From the NCBI GenBank assembly GCA_037962975.1, contig CM075669.1, positions 186,380,501 to 186,444,500 of the forward strand: 64,000 bases of DNA, read 5' to 3'. A program made the position numbers and the translations under genes. This DNA is from Clitoria ternatea. Its lineage: Eukaryota; Streptophyta; Magnoliopsida; Fabales; Fabaceae. The first letter of the stretch is position 1, and every line of letters starts with the position of its first letter. Under the pieces are notes generated by a model. It was given only the letters and a program-made list of their open reading frames with translations. It made no database searches and was not told the DNA's origin. Shown one piece after another: positions 1 through 9,985 of this stretch.

Positions 1-300
1 TTCTACATTCACTTGAGCCATCTTGTGCTTGCTCAAGAAAATTCTTTTTATTTGGCCTCTGGAAGAATTTCACTTGAGCGAAATAAACTCGCTTAAGTGA
101 ATTAGTCTTATTTACAATTCTACCTGATTTTCACTTGAGCTAATTAGGCTCGCTCAAGCGAATTCCTATAGTCTGTTCTCTAGATGAAATTCACCTAGGC
201 GGTTGTAGGTTCGCTCAAGCGACTTTTACCTCTGATGCTTAAAACTTTAATTCCTTGTCTCGCTTATGCGATTATAACTCTCGCTCAAACGAGTTCATCA
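1..300. repeat. Doublet array of CGCTCAAGCG-like motifs (truncated LTR-like edge)
   Basis: Ten motif copies related to CGCTYRAGCG start near 10, 30, 71, 90, 132, 151, 192, 212, 261 and 282. They form five doublets spaced 19-21 bp, and doublets recur about every 61 bp (69 for the last). The same kind of array lies inside the LTRs of LARD-A, LARD-B, gypsy-1 and gypsy-2 in this window, so this is probably the edge of another LTR whose remainder lies left of the window. Several copies have CACTTGAGC, a decayed form of CGCTTGAGC. No coding sequence is recognised. Confidence 0.7.
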
Positions 301-579
301 ATTTATGCACTTTTTCTTGGGATTTGTTGGGAAAATTCTTTTAATTCTTTTCTTTTTTTCTTCCTCGTCCTTTTCATCTAAAATTACATAAAATTAGGGA
401 TAAGAAACACTTATTTACATAAGATCGTTAAACAATACCTAGATTTCATATTTTATCAATTACAGTACATAAAACATCCAGATACGATAACATTTTATCA
501 AAATTATACCATATTAACATCCAAAATATACATAATTTGGGCATTTATCAGGAAAGTAACTAGAACAGCAAGGAAGAAA
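301..579. other. AT-rich sequence without recognised features
   Basis: T-rich tract near 335-365 followed by AT-rich DNA. It may continue the LTR-like edge at 1-300, but no terminus, TSD or gene is visible. Confidence 0.4.
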
Positions 580-2600
580 ATGTGGTACTTTCTAATTACT
601 CCACGTCTTCAACATTTATACACCTCGTTGTCCATGGAAAAACACATGTGTTGGCATGCTTTGAACCGAACACAAGAGGGTCTTTTGTGTCATCCATTTG
701 ATGGGAAAGCATGGAAGTATTTGGATGGGCTTTACCCAGACTTTTCCAATAATCCGCGTAATGTACAAATTGGTCTATTGCTAACGAATTCACCCCCCTT
801 AAGTGGCAAGACAAGTTATTTTGACTGCCATCACAAATTCCTACCATTGGATCACCCTTACAGGAGAAATAGAACCGTTTTTAAGAAAAACAAGGTTGTC
901 AATGAACCTCCACCCCGTAGATTATCTAGTCCATAGGTGTGGCAGAGAGTATTACATTTAGGATAAGAATGTTAAGGAGTTTGTAAGGTATAAGAAAGAA
1001 CACCATTGGGTGAAGCAAAATATCCTATAGGATTTGTTGTATTAGAAAGATTTATTGTTACGGCACAACATAGATGTCATGCACATTGAACAAAATATTT
1101 TCATGAACATATTTGACACTGTAATGCATATCAAAGAGAGCACAAAGGACAATGAGAAAATCCGGTTAGACGTTGCAAGTTTGTATTCAATGAAGGATTT
1201 AGAATTAAGGGATATGGGACGCGGGAAAATGTTTAAACCGTAAGCCAAATATGCATTAACAAAAGCTCAATGGATGGATGTCTATCTGTGGGTGAATGGG
1301 TTGACCATGCCTGATGGGTTTGCTTCGAATTTGAGTAGATGTGTTGATGTGAAGGAAGACGGACTGTTCGGCATGAAAAGTTATGATTATCATGTGTTTA
1401 TGCAACGACTAATGCCATACGCATTTCATGCCTTATCGAAACCCATATGGAAACCGTTGGTTGAGTTAAGTCATTTTTTAAAAAGTTGACAGCAACAGTC
1501 TTAACAGATGAGACTCTTGTGAGGATGGATGAAAGCATTCCGGTGTTGATTTGTAAGTTGGAGCAAATTTTCCCCTAGTTTCTTTAATTCTATGAAGCAC
1601 CTGCCAATTCATCTACCATACGAGGCTAAGGTTGGTGGTCCCGTGCAGTATCGTGGATGTATCCATTTGAAAGGTTAGAAGTTAGAACAACTTTATTTCT
1701 ATTCCAAAATTTGTTGTGAAAATTAATGTATACATAACTCAATAATTCTTTATGTTTCACTAGATTCCTACGTTCTTTGAAAGACAAGGTGTCAAACAAA
1801 GCATGCGTTGAGGCATCGATTTGCGAGGCATACTTAGTGGAAGAAATGACCACTTTTGCTTCATTCAACTTTCCGACGGAGATAGAAACAAGAATGACTA
1901 GAATGCCCCATAACCTTGTGGTGGCACCAAACCATTGCGTAGAAGAACAAACCTTAATATTTAACTATCCCAGTCATCCTGGGGGCAAGGTCACAGAATG
2001 TTACATTGATGAGAAACATTGAAAGGCGACCCACTTGTACATTCTTTTAAACTGTAAGGAAGTTGAACCATATCTTGAGTAAGTCACACAAACTTTTACA
2101 TTTTTCCAATTTTAATATAGGACGTTTCGTGTAGTTAAACTATTCTTCTTTAAATAGTATATATGCAGATATACTTAGACAAAAGCAAAATGATATAACT
2201 GATAACCAAATTCGCAGTGAGGTATCATCTAAGTTCATCGATTGGTTTGCACAACACGTAAGGCTCGTACACTATTTTTTTAAGTTGTATACTTATGTAC
2301 ATTCTAATATTGTTGTATGTTATGCTTTGAATAGATTCAAGATCTAAACAACCAAATTCCTTTACTCCAAGCTCTTTCTTAGGGGCCTGTGAAAACTGTT
2401 AAAAAATAGCCAATTTACTACATAAATGGCTATAAGTTTAACATTTTCCAATGGAGTGAAGGAATGCAAACACATAACTTTGGGGTTTGTGTTAAATGCA
2501 CAACTGGACATTTAGAAGAGGACTTATACGGTGTGTTAAAAGAGATCATTCAAGTTTCTTTCTCCGGACGGGTTTAAATAGTGGGAACAAACAATCTTGA
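580..2600 (+). pseudogene. Decayed CACTA (En/Spm, TNP2-type) transposase
   Basis: Successive short open stretches in different plus-strand frames match the usual order of a CACTA transposase. The tnp2 domain is represented by GLLCHPFDGKAWKYLDGLYP with PRNVQIGL (about 690-780), HNIDVMHIEQNIF (about 1062-1105) and KSYDYHVFMQRLMP (about 1378-1420). A DUF4218-like part has HLPIHLPYEAKVGGPVQY (about 1600-1650) and EASICEAYLVEEMTTF (about 1810-1860). A DUF4216-like part lies at about 2160-2270 and 2425-2575 (NGYKFNIFQ, THNFGVCVKC, VLKEIIQVSF). Frameshifts and stops break it throughout and no start codon or terminus is intact. The family assignment is by recognised motifs; the element's ends are not identified. 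Confidence 0.85.
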
Positions 2601-3009
2601 AGTCAATCCGTTCAGCGAACACACCAGTATTTCACGTTGACACTCTGACGCTCAAGTTAATTGGTTAACTCTAGAGCTTAAGCATTAGAATAATGAATGT
2701 ACCTTAAACTGTAGTAAATGCAAGGTACTTATAAAGTTATGTGGTGGTTAAGTCTTACGTGTCTTGTGTCTGTATTTTTTCGTAAAGTACAGGAAAAGCT
2801 AACACAAGTATGGACATTCCTAACACCCTCTAGAGGTTTCAAATCCGGTATGCCCTTAGTTCATCTCGTGCCTTCCACTCAATACCAAATCAACAAGATC
2901 CTAGTAAGGGGAATTTTATACAGGATTCCTCTTAGCATGGGTACCATATTGGCTTGCTAATGATATGGCACATTGGTTATGCTTGCATTTAACTAGTGTA
3001 AGGTCTGGT
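2601..3009 (+). other. Downstream remnant of the CACTA relic, unrecognised
   Basis: Contains an 80-codon open stretch (2718-2960) with no family I recognise. Its position directly after the DUF4216-like part suggests the decayed 3' end of the same transposase, but no diagnostic motif supports that. Confidence 0.3.
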
Positions 3010-3039
3010 CATTACAACAGAAATGACAAAAGGATACGG

Positions 3040-3230
3040 TACTTTTGTCTACAGTTGGACGGAACCCTAGAAAATAAAGCAGAATTTATACTAATGTCCA
3101 CGGTTCTAAAATGGAACCACAGATAATAACAATTTTAACCTTTTCTCTGCGGTACAAGTTTAGACGCTAACATTGTTCTCCATAACGTTAGCGGTTTGAG
3201 ACTTTAACCGCGGAAATTAAAAATAAAACA
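3040..3230. repeat. Left subterminal repeats of the CACTA-like element
   Basis: Degenerate copies of a GTCTGCGGTTC-like unit in both orientations: GTCTACAGTT, CCACGGTTC, GGAACCACAG, CTCTGCGGTAC, TAGCGGTTTG and TTAACCGCGG. They match the array at the other end of the element. Confidence 0.65.
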
Positions 3231-3388
3231 TTATCTTTACAAAAATAAAAAATAAAACATAATGAGCTTTATTGGCCCAAAACATAAAAGCCTTAACCTA
3301 AATTATCTAATAACCACGCAGAGATTACAGAAAGGGAAAACGAAAGAGTGAGGCGGCGGTGGCTTGAATAGAGGAAAAGTAATGGTGG

Positions 3389-3622
3389 TTGGTGAAAGCT
3401 ACGGTAGTGGCTATTAGACCTGCTTTCAACAACTACTCCTCGGAAACCCTTGCAGAAATCATGGCTAGAGTAATGCAAGAGCTTCACCAAGACCCTCACG
3501 ACGACGACGACGACGTGTGTTTCCTTCCATGGAAAAATGACGATGACGACACCACCGCCCAAAAAAATGGCAACCTTGAAGAAAAGACGAGTTCGAGTTT
3601 GTGTTCATATCATAAGACTTGA
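3389..3622 (+). pseudogene. Unidentified captured exon-like ORF
   Basis: An open frame of 77 codons with a helical N-terminal part (SSETLAEIMARVMQELHQ) followed by an aspartate-rich run (DPHDDDDD) and a second DDDD cluster. Its codon use is more gene-like than the AT-rich surroundings. The opposite strand is also open, as GAC repeats allow. It lies inside a CACTA-like element that holds a clear PLD alpha exon, so a captured host exon is plausible. I do not recognise the gene. Confidence 0.35.
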
Positions 3623-3952
3623 TTTCCCCTGTCTCAACTAACAACAGTTTCTAGGGCGGTTAGATCAGGCCCATCTGCCCAATCTTCAATTTTAATTTTA
3701 GTTTCAATTGATTTTGCTTAATTATGTTGTCTTATTTACTCTCCGTGTTATACTTGATATTAATGACTTTATAAAGCTTGGATTTTTTCCTTGTTGACAA
3801 TTTAGAAAATGTGGTACTGGATATGCAGATAGGAAGGTTGAATTTTGAACCTTAGAATTACTTGAGATATGTAGAATCTAGAAAAGTATTCTCTAATTTT
3901 GGTAGCAAGGTCAATGGTTAACTATATTATGTGCATTTTTAGGCAAGAGGAT

Positions 3953-4057
3953 ATAGAGGCTTTCAAGATTTACCACTAATTGTACCACTAGTCACTGAAG
4001 ATCACGTTAGGGAACTACTTCAGATTAGAAAGAAGTCATTATGAATTCCTGTTCTCA
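3953..4057 (+). pseudogene. Unidentified captured exon-like stretch
   Basis: Preceded by a good splice acceptor (a T-rich stretch ending TTTTTAG). The frame then reads ARGYRGFQDLPL..VTEDHVRELLQIRKKS before a stop; after a one-base shift a further run SHYEFLFSISDS is open. This looks like a host exon with a frameshift. The parent gene is not recognised; it could be the exon following the piece at 3389-3622. Confidence 0.35.
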
Positions 4058-4782
4058 ATAAGTGATTCAACTCCATAATTTTTATGATCCTGAGAAGGTT
4101 GGAAACACAACATTGTAATAACTTATGATATATGGTTCTTTTTATTCAACTTTTAGTCTAGTATTCATTTTTTAACACCAAAATATTTACTCAGATAAAG
4201 ATTAGAGTTAATATTCTTTCTAGTTCTTTACGCGAAGTAATGGCTGCTAAAGCCAAGAGAGTCCAATCAAATTTTGATTTCAAATTCTATGTTACTTGTT
4301 GAATGCTTGAATGCATCTGTTTAGTATATTCGTTGATAGGTTATGGAATGCCATTAACGAAACATTGTTTTGAGGAAAAACAACAGCTATAAATTAAGTT
4401 TATTAGATAATGAAGGTTTAAGTAGTGAGATCAGAGCTCTTATCATTGCCTCTAATGATATTTGAAGTTGTTTAGTTTTCTTTTGCTGAGATAATTCTAC
4501 TCAAACTTTCTAATTTTGATTCTATTTTTTGTTGTTGCATACTAGTATATGACTGTTCTAAAGCTCACCTAGTAATAATGGGTGTGATACTATGATCCAT
4601 TGGTGTGGAAAGGAAAGGTCTTCAAGTAGAAACTAACAATTCAATTATGCCACTTTCTAGAAATTTTATATGGATTCTTTTAATTGGCTGATATGTCAAA
4701 TTTAAAGAAAAAAATTGTAAGTAACATATGTGATGTTGTGTTTGGGTGAAGTATGGTATGATGATGGTTGCTAAACACTATG

Positions 4783-6147
4783 TGTTTTTATGTTGAAACA
4801 GGTTTTGATTATGACAAACAAAGTGTTCAAGCATCTAAAGCAATCAAGTAATATATCAATTTAATTGATATTCATCCAAAAACAAAAGAGAAATGATGAT
4901 CAAAACATAAAGGATCAAGAACAATGAAGCATATAATTAGAAAGTGACAAAAATGCATCAAAATGGTAGCATCAAGCTCATGAATCATAGGAATCGATTC
5001 ATGCCCCTAGAAGACTAAAAATTGCAATTTTGAAGGTTGGGAATCGATTCCCCCAATATAGGAATCGATTCATGCACATTTCAAGGCCTAGGAATCGATT
5101 CATCAGCTTCAGGAATCGATTCATACGTATTTTAACCCTTAGGAATCGGTTCCTCCCCTCTAGGAATCGATTCATGCGTGCTGTATAGACCTAGGAATCG
5201 ATTCAAAGTTGTAGGGAATCAATTCATGCACTGTATTTTCCATAAATTTGAACGAGAGAAATCGATTCAGCACTTTGAATCATGGGAACCACATTTCATG
5301 TTTTAAGGGGCACTACGGATTTTCAGAAATGGTTCAAATTTGAATTGGAAACAGCTTTGCATTAATCACGGAGACAATTACAAATTTCAAGCCAGGAAAC
5401 ATGCTCCATTAAAGTAGAAATCATGTAACACTTAATTCTCCACTACGCCGAAAGGAATTAATTAAGGAATTAATTGGCAACGGCACCATGCATTTGAAAC
5501 CTATAAATAGAGAGGAAATTGGAAGAAGCAAAAACACACTAACAGCAAGCAAATTCTTCTCTGCTTACATTCCTTTCAAATTCCTCGTTGCTCTCTATTT
5601 TCATTAAATTGGTTATTTCCTTTGAGAGTTAGTCAGGGAGAAAAATTATTTTGAGCTTTAATTTGTATATCCACTTATTTGAAGAGTTACTCTTGTAATA
5701 CCATCACTAAAATCTGAGAGTTTTTGGGTTGGGTTTCAACCTTGAATATTGAGAGTTTATGAGATTGGGTGGGTTGCCCTTTAGCTTGTGATGATTAAGT
5801 TCTTGAGTGTGGGACACTAAGAAGCTTTAATTGGTCAAAGCCTTGTGTCTCAAATCTTCAATAGTGGAATCCTTCAAGTGGGTTGCTTGAAGGCGAGAAG
5901 TACACCGGTGTGGTGGAACTCGTTATATCGGTTTACAATTTTCTCTTTCCCTACACTCTTTTAAAATTGTGCATTTAAGTTGCTTGCTTACTTTATTATT
6001 TGATATTATTATTGCTTAACATTAATTTTACCATCTCTATTAAGTATATAATTGTAAAAGAACTATATTCAAAAGCATTCCAAAGTAAAATTTTCAATAC
6101 TCAATTCACCCCTCCTCTTGAGTAATTGAGGCCACTTGGTTAACACA
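4783..6147. mobile_element. Solo LTR of a Ty1/copia (SIRE/Maximus-like) retrotransposon
   Basis: A 1365-bp LTR bounded by TG (4783) and CA (6147) with a perfect 5-bp target duplication CTATG at 4778-4782 and 6148-6152. The start (ATGTTGAAACAGG) and the end (CACCCCTCCTCTTGAGTAATTGAGG) resemble legume SIRE-type LTRs. No internal domain or second LTR is present, so unequal recombination has removed the rest. A likely TATA box (CCTATAAATAGAG) lies at about 5500-5512. It inserted after the CACTA-like host element formed. The TSD makes the boundaries firm; the family name rests on end similarity from memory. Confidence 0.85.
4991..5268. repeat. Phased array of the palindrome GAATCGATTC in the solo LTR
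   Basis: Ten copies start at 4991, 5041, 5062, 5092, 5113, 5143, 5164, 5195, 5216 and 5259. Seven are exact and three have one change. Spacings are 50, 21, 30, 21, 30, 21, 31, 21 and 43 bp, so doublets of 21 bp recur every 51 bp. The array lies about 230 bp upstream of the LTR's likely TATA box, in what would be U3. Confidence 0.85.
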
Positions 6148-6184
6148 CTATGCATAAATTCATATTATATTATATAGATAGAAG

Positions 6185-6445
6185 TTGTTTTCTTCACTGT
6201 TTAATCTAATCAATTGTCTTTTTTTCTCACTTGATTTTGATTCTCATCTGTCTCCCTTACATAGAACAAGTGATTTCAGGTATTCTCTTCTTAATTTGCC
6301 TTCAATTTGGGATCTTTTGTTTGATGGTTTTTGTTTTCTGAATTGTGATTACAGGATGGCTCAAATTCTGCCACTTGGGACTCTCCATGCCATAATCTAT
6401 GAAGTTGATAAGCTAAAGACTGGTACTTCTAATCTTTTAACCAAG
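6185..6445 (+). pseudogene. Captured 5' part of a phospholipase D alpha gene
   Basis: The first coding exon runs from ATG at 6356 to 6445 and encodes 30 residues beginning MAQILPLGTLHAIIYEVDKL, the N-terminus of plant PLD alpha (start of the C2 domain). A splice acceptor (TGATTACAG) precedes the exon at 6354 and a donor (AAG|GTTAGC) follows it. Upstream, about 6185-6279 looks like the 5' UTR exon ending CAG|GTATTC, so the 5' UTR intron has been copied too. The rest of the C2 domain and both HKD catalytic motifs are absent, so no enzyme is encoded. PLD alpha normally hydrolyses membrane phospholipids to phosphatidic acid. This is a genomic capture within a CACTA-like element. Confidence 0.85.
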
Positions 6446-7740
6446 GTTAGCTTTCCCAACTCTGCATATCATATCAGAATCAAGATTTTCATTCATGTTT
6501 ACGGGATCTATTCTGAATCTCTCGTATGCTTCTAGTTCACCTGTGTTGTGCTCTCTCCCTTTTAGCTTTTCTTTGACCTTTTCTAAATAAATTTTTAAAC
6601 AAAAACTTTTCTGAAATGATAAGAGATTTTCCAAACATGAAAAGAAAATTGACTGCTACTGGTTTTCTTTTAAAGTTACCTTATAATTACAGATGCTGTA
6701 ATTAATTGGGACCAACAAAAAGAGAATTATAAGTTTTATCAAAAATTCATTCTAAGGTGGATCACAAAATTCTAATCCTACAAAACAAAAGAAAATAAAA
6801 AGATTTTTTATCATACCAGTTTTCTTTTTTGTTAGCTTAGTTGCAACAGCTCCATAGTTATAAAAGGTGAATTGTAATGTGTAAATATTAACAATACGAA
6901 TAAGAACACGGTCACGTTAATCACAAGGGACGGAGCTGGAAAATTTTCATAGTTTGTTTGAAGTGGCCAGATGAGAAAATTAAAAAGAAAGTATATGTAG
7001 ATTAAATTAATAGAAGGCCACATTAAACAGAATAAAAATCTAGTTATTAACAATATTAATTTGTATAATGGCCCATTAATTGGTGTTTTTGCTTAAAATT
7101 AGTAATTTGCTAGCTTAATATTTCACAAGGCCAACAAAATAATTAAATTCCATAGCCATCACCAAAAAGCAAAAGAACGTATCAAAACCTTCCTTATGAT
7201 GTTAACTCATAATGCAAATTGTATATCTATAATAATAATTATTGGTTTCCACTTTATATGTTTTGGCTTCCACTTAATCAAATTGTAACTAGATATTAGT
7301 GATTCTATTAACATTGCAGTATGTGCTGGAGGAACTCAATATACAATCCCTTGTTCCATGTAATAATACTTTAAAACATTCATCTTTTGACAACATTGAG
7401 ATTATGGAAATTTTGGCTTTATTATGTTTTATGGAGTAGATAGCTATGTTAGATGGATTTGTGGTGTTACAGTAGTGTTTTATTATTAAATTTATTAAAG
7501 TTGTACATGCACTTTTTATATAAAATTATTAAATTAATTTTATGCATGAGAAAAAAATGTCTTATAAATATAAATATAAAACTGCTAGTAATCTATAGTA
7601 TTTATTTATATTTATTGTATTATTATTATTTTTTATAGTTTAATATTTAGTATTTATAGTTTAGTATTTATTATATAGTATTTATTATATAATATTTAGT
7701 ATAGGTTTAATAAAAACTACAATATAAAATATTTTAAAAA
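6446..7740. other. AT-rich intron-like DNA inside the CACTA-like element
   Basis: Begins at the PLD alpha exon donor and may hold the start of that intron. It is very AT-rich, with TATTTATTATA-type runs at 7560-7720. No further PLD exon is recognised. Confidence 0.4.
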
Positions 7741-7754
7741 AGCCAACCATTATA

Positions 7755-7999
7755 TGCGGTTCTAATAATTAACCGCTGACAATACATCAACTATTGTCTA
7801 CGGTTCCTGACAACAACCGCAAACATTGAGTAACTATAGTATGCGGTTCTGCTATTGAACCGCAGACAATACTTAGCTAAAGTTTGTGGTTGAACCGCAG
7901 ACTTTGTTATCAGAGGCATTATCAGCACCTTCATTGTCTGCGTGTGAACCGTTGATTTTACTAGAAACGGAACCACAGACAAAGGCTATTTTTGTAGTA
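7755..7999. repeat. Right subterminal repeats and terminus of the CACTA-like element
   Basis: At least six copies of GTCTGCGGTTC/GAACCGCAGAC in alternating orientation, then the terminal TTTTTGTAGTA. These mirror the repeats at 3040-3230. Confidence 0.7.
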
Positions 8000-9058
8000 G
8001 TAAGTATTCAGGGTCGGTATCAGGCTCAAATCATAACCTATAAGTGATAAACTTTATATGTTTAGTATTTTGTCACAATATCTAATTAGGCTCAAGGCAT
8101 GGTCGTTGTCATCCTTGTACAACCCAATTTATTTTACTTAATACTGAAGTAAACTTTACTTGAATAAATATTCAATATTTATTCTCCTTAGTATGACCAT
8201 GCATTTCTTTAGTCTCGTTCCATTAAGTGACCCACAGATATTACTCTTGTTATATAGAGAGAGGCAAATCTCATACAAATCACTTGTATCCCTCTGCATG
8301 ATTTATTCACTACCTAATTACAAACTTTATGATTACCTTGTTATAGGTATAATGTTTGATTGTATTAAAACAACAAACTCCCTATGTAGAAATCATAATG
8401 GCTTTAGGTCAAAAGACTATATATATATACACACACCACACCGAGAACTGTTTATGACATCCATGTAAAAATCCATACAATGTTCTAATGATGGGTCAAT
8501 CTAGTAAACCATTACTTTTGATGTGTACCAATATAAAGACTTGATATCATTTATATATATGATCTATGAGATCAAATCGTCAGTATATTCACACACTAGT
8601 CTTAATATATTATAATATGTCATCACATTAATACTTGACCAGAAACAATTTATGAATAGTTTTCATATTGACTTGTGACTCGAGAGACTAATAAATTACT
8701 TAATAAAATGTCTTATTTAAAATGATGTATCTTAATCATATAGACTCTTAGTATATAACTAAACAAATGGAAGTTCATTGTTGAAGGAGGTTATGTTGCT
8801 TGAGGGTGTTGGCAAATAGATGTGTAGAGGTGATTTGTGATTGTGAAGGTTGATCAAAATTCAGGGGACACAACAATTGGACGGATCAGATTTAGGCCCA
8901 TATTAACCCAATTCGATCAGAATCTGAAATGATAAATAAGGCCCATTTTCGACCGGGTATATGTTCAGATTAGTTAGATTTTGAATGGTTCAAATTACAG
9001 ATTTAATAGGTGGGTTATCAATTTGGGCTTTTATTGGGTTATTCAAGTATTCAACCCA
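8000..9058. other. No recognised gene or element
   Basis: AT-rich DNA. The short open stretch at 8160-8468 has no family match and no gene context. The 8860-9058 part is rich in GGGTT/AACCC runs and may be a transposon remnant, but no TIR is visible. Confidence 0.4.
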
Positions 9059-9067
9059 ATATTTTTA

Positions 9068-9356
9068 GGCTAAAAACCTTTTCAACCCTTTCAAAGTCTA
9101 GGATTTAAGAAAAAGCCCCTAAAAAATTACCCAAAACTTTTGGCCCTTAAAGAATTTTTGGGTTTACAAAATTAAGAAAACATTAGCCTTGATTGTTAAC
9201 TGATAAGGTGTCTAACGTCTGTGCTACCTCATCAGTGCCATGTAGTTGACATGTGGCAATTTTTAAAAAAATAAAAAATAAAAATTCCACCTCATCATTT
9301 ATAATAATTTTCTTAAAAAATAATTTTTTCCCTTTTCCCTCTTCCTACCCTTTATT
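9068..9356 (+). repeat. Left TIR of the Pack-MULE
   Basis: Starts GGCTAAAAACCTTTTCAACC. It includes a GTTAACTGATAAGG block and a CATGTGGCAATTTTT block, both matching the complement of 34629-34917 (TCAGTTAAC, TTTGTCACATG). Both TIRs include T- and A-rich tracts. Confidence 0.85.
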
Positions 9357-9717
9357 CGTTTCCAATCTTCCTTAACCCCTACTTCCCCAAGTTCCAATCT
9401 TTAACCTAATACTTCATTATATAAAGTTACCAATACCTAAAAAAGAAGTGACCTATTTCCAGTATCTGGCTATTCTTTCCTTCTTTCACCAACAAATTTA
9501 GCAACAACCTCAAACACGAAGCAGGACCTAGAAACCAGACAACCTAAGAAACTCCAACGCCAAACAGATCTCAAGGAATCCCAAACAACACTGGATCTCA
9601 ACAAAGAGAGGTAGAAAAAGAAGAACAAAATAGAGCTGGGAATCAAGCCAATAACTTAAACTTGAGCCAGAAACAAAAGTAAACGTTGCAATAGAGAAGG
9701 CTTCATAATTTCACACT
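9357..9717. other. Pack-MULE internal sequence, unidentified
   Basis: Non-TIR sequence between the left TIR and the RBR-like fragment. It is CT- then AG-rich and could be 5' UTR and leader of the captured gene. No motif is diagnostic. Confidence 0.3.
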
Positions 9718-9985
9718 TTTTGTCGGTACTCCCATTTTCGACAAAAACTACGCCCAACAGTTATAGTTCCAGGAAACCCTCATATGCTTAGTCATATCTT
9801 CCCAACCCACCAAACCAACCCTAATTATCTACTTCGCATCATCCTCTACACTTTCTTCATCAAACACTATTTAACTCCTCAAGATATCAAAATTGTAGTT
9901 GGTAACTGAAGAAATCAGTGAACCTTCATCGTTTATTGATGGTTCAGAGTTTGACTTAGAAGGGAGGTTGAATAAGTCAGGGACT
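9718..9985 (+). pseudogene. Captured N-terminal part of an RBR (RING/IBR) E3 ligase-like gene
   Basis: The frame beginning VGTPIFDKNYAQQL, stop, FQETLICLVISSQ resembles the N-terminal region of plant RSL1-like RBR ligases, where a YAQQLQFQE-type motif is common. The stop fits CAG to TAG. Two more in-frame stops follow before an acidic, serine-rich run (VTEEISEPSSFIDGSEFDL). On its own the assignment is moderate. The clear RING/IBR piece at 34082 in the same element and orientation strengthens it. Confidence 0.6.

Larger units (their letters stand above)
3010..7999. mobile_element. Non-autonomous CACTA-like element with captured gene pieces
   Basis: The left end starts CATTACAACAGAAATGAC and the right end closes with GGCTATTTTTGTAGTA, whose complement (TACTACAAAAATAGCC) resembles the left end and the CACTACAA consensus. 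Both flanks carry subterminal repeats of the type GCGGTTC or GAACCGC (3040-3230 and 7755-7990), typical of CACTA elements. No transposase lies inside. A PLD alpha exon (6356-6445), two unidentified exon-like pieces (3389-3622, 3953-4057) and an inserted solo LTR are inside. The 3-bp flanks (GGT and GTA) do not match, so the exact ends are uncertain. Confidence 0.6.

Noticed and set aside
580..3009. CACTA transposase belonging to the same element as 3010-7999
   Set aside because: The terminal-like sequence and subterminal repeats at 3010-3230 lie after the transposase, which places it outside that element. Common origin is possible but not shown.
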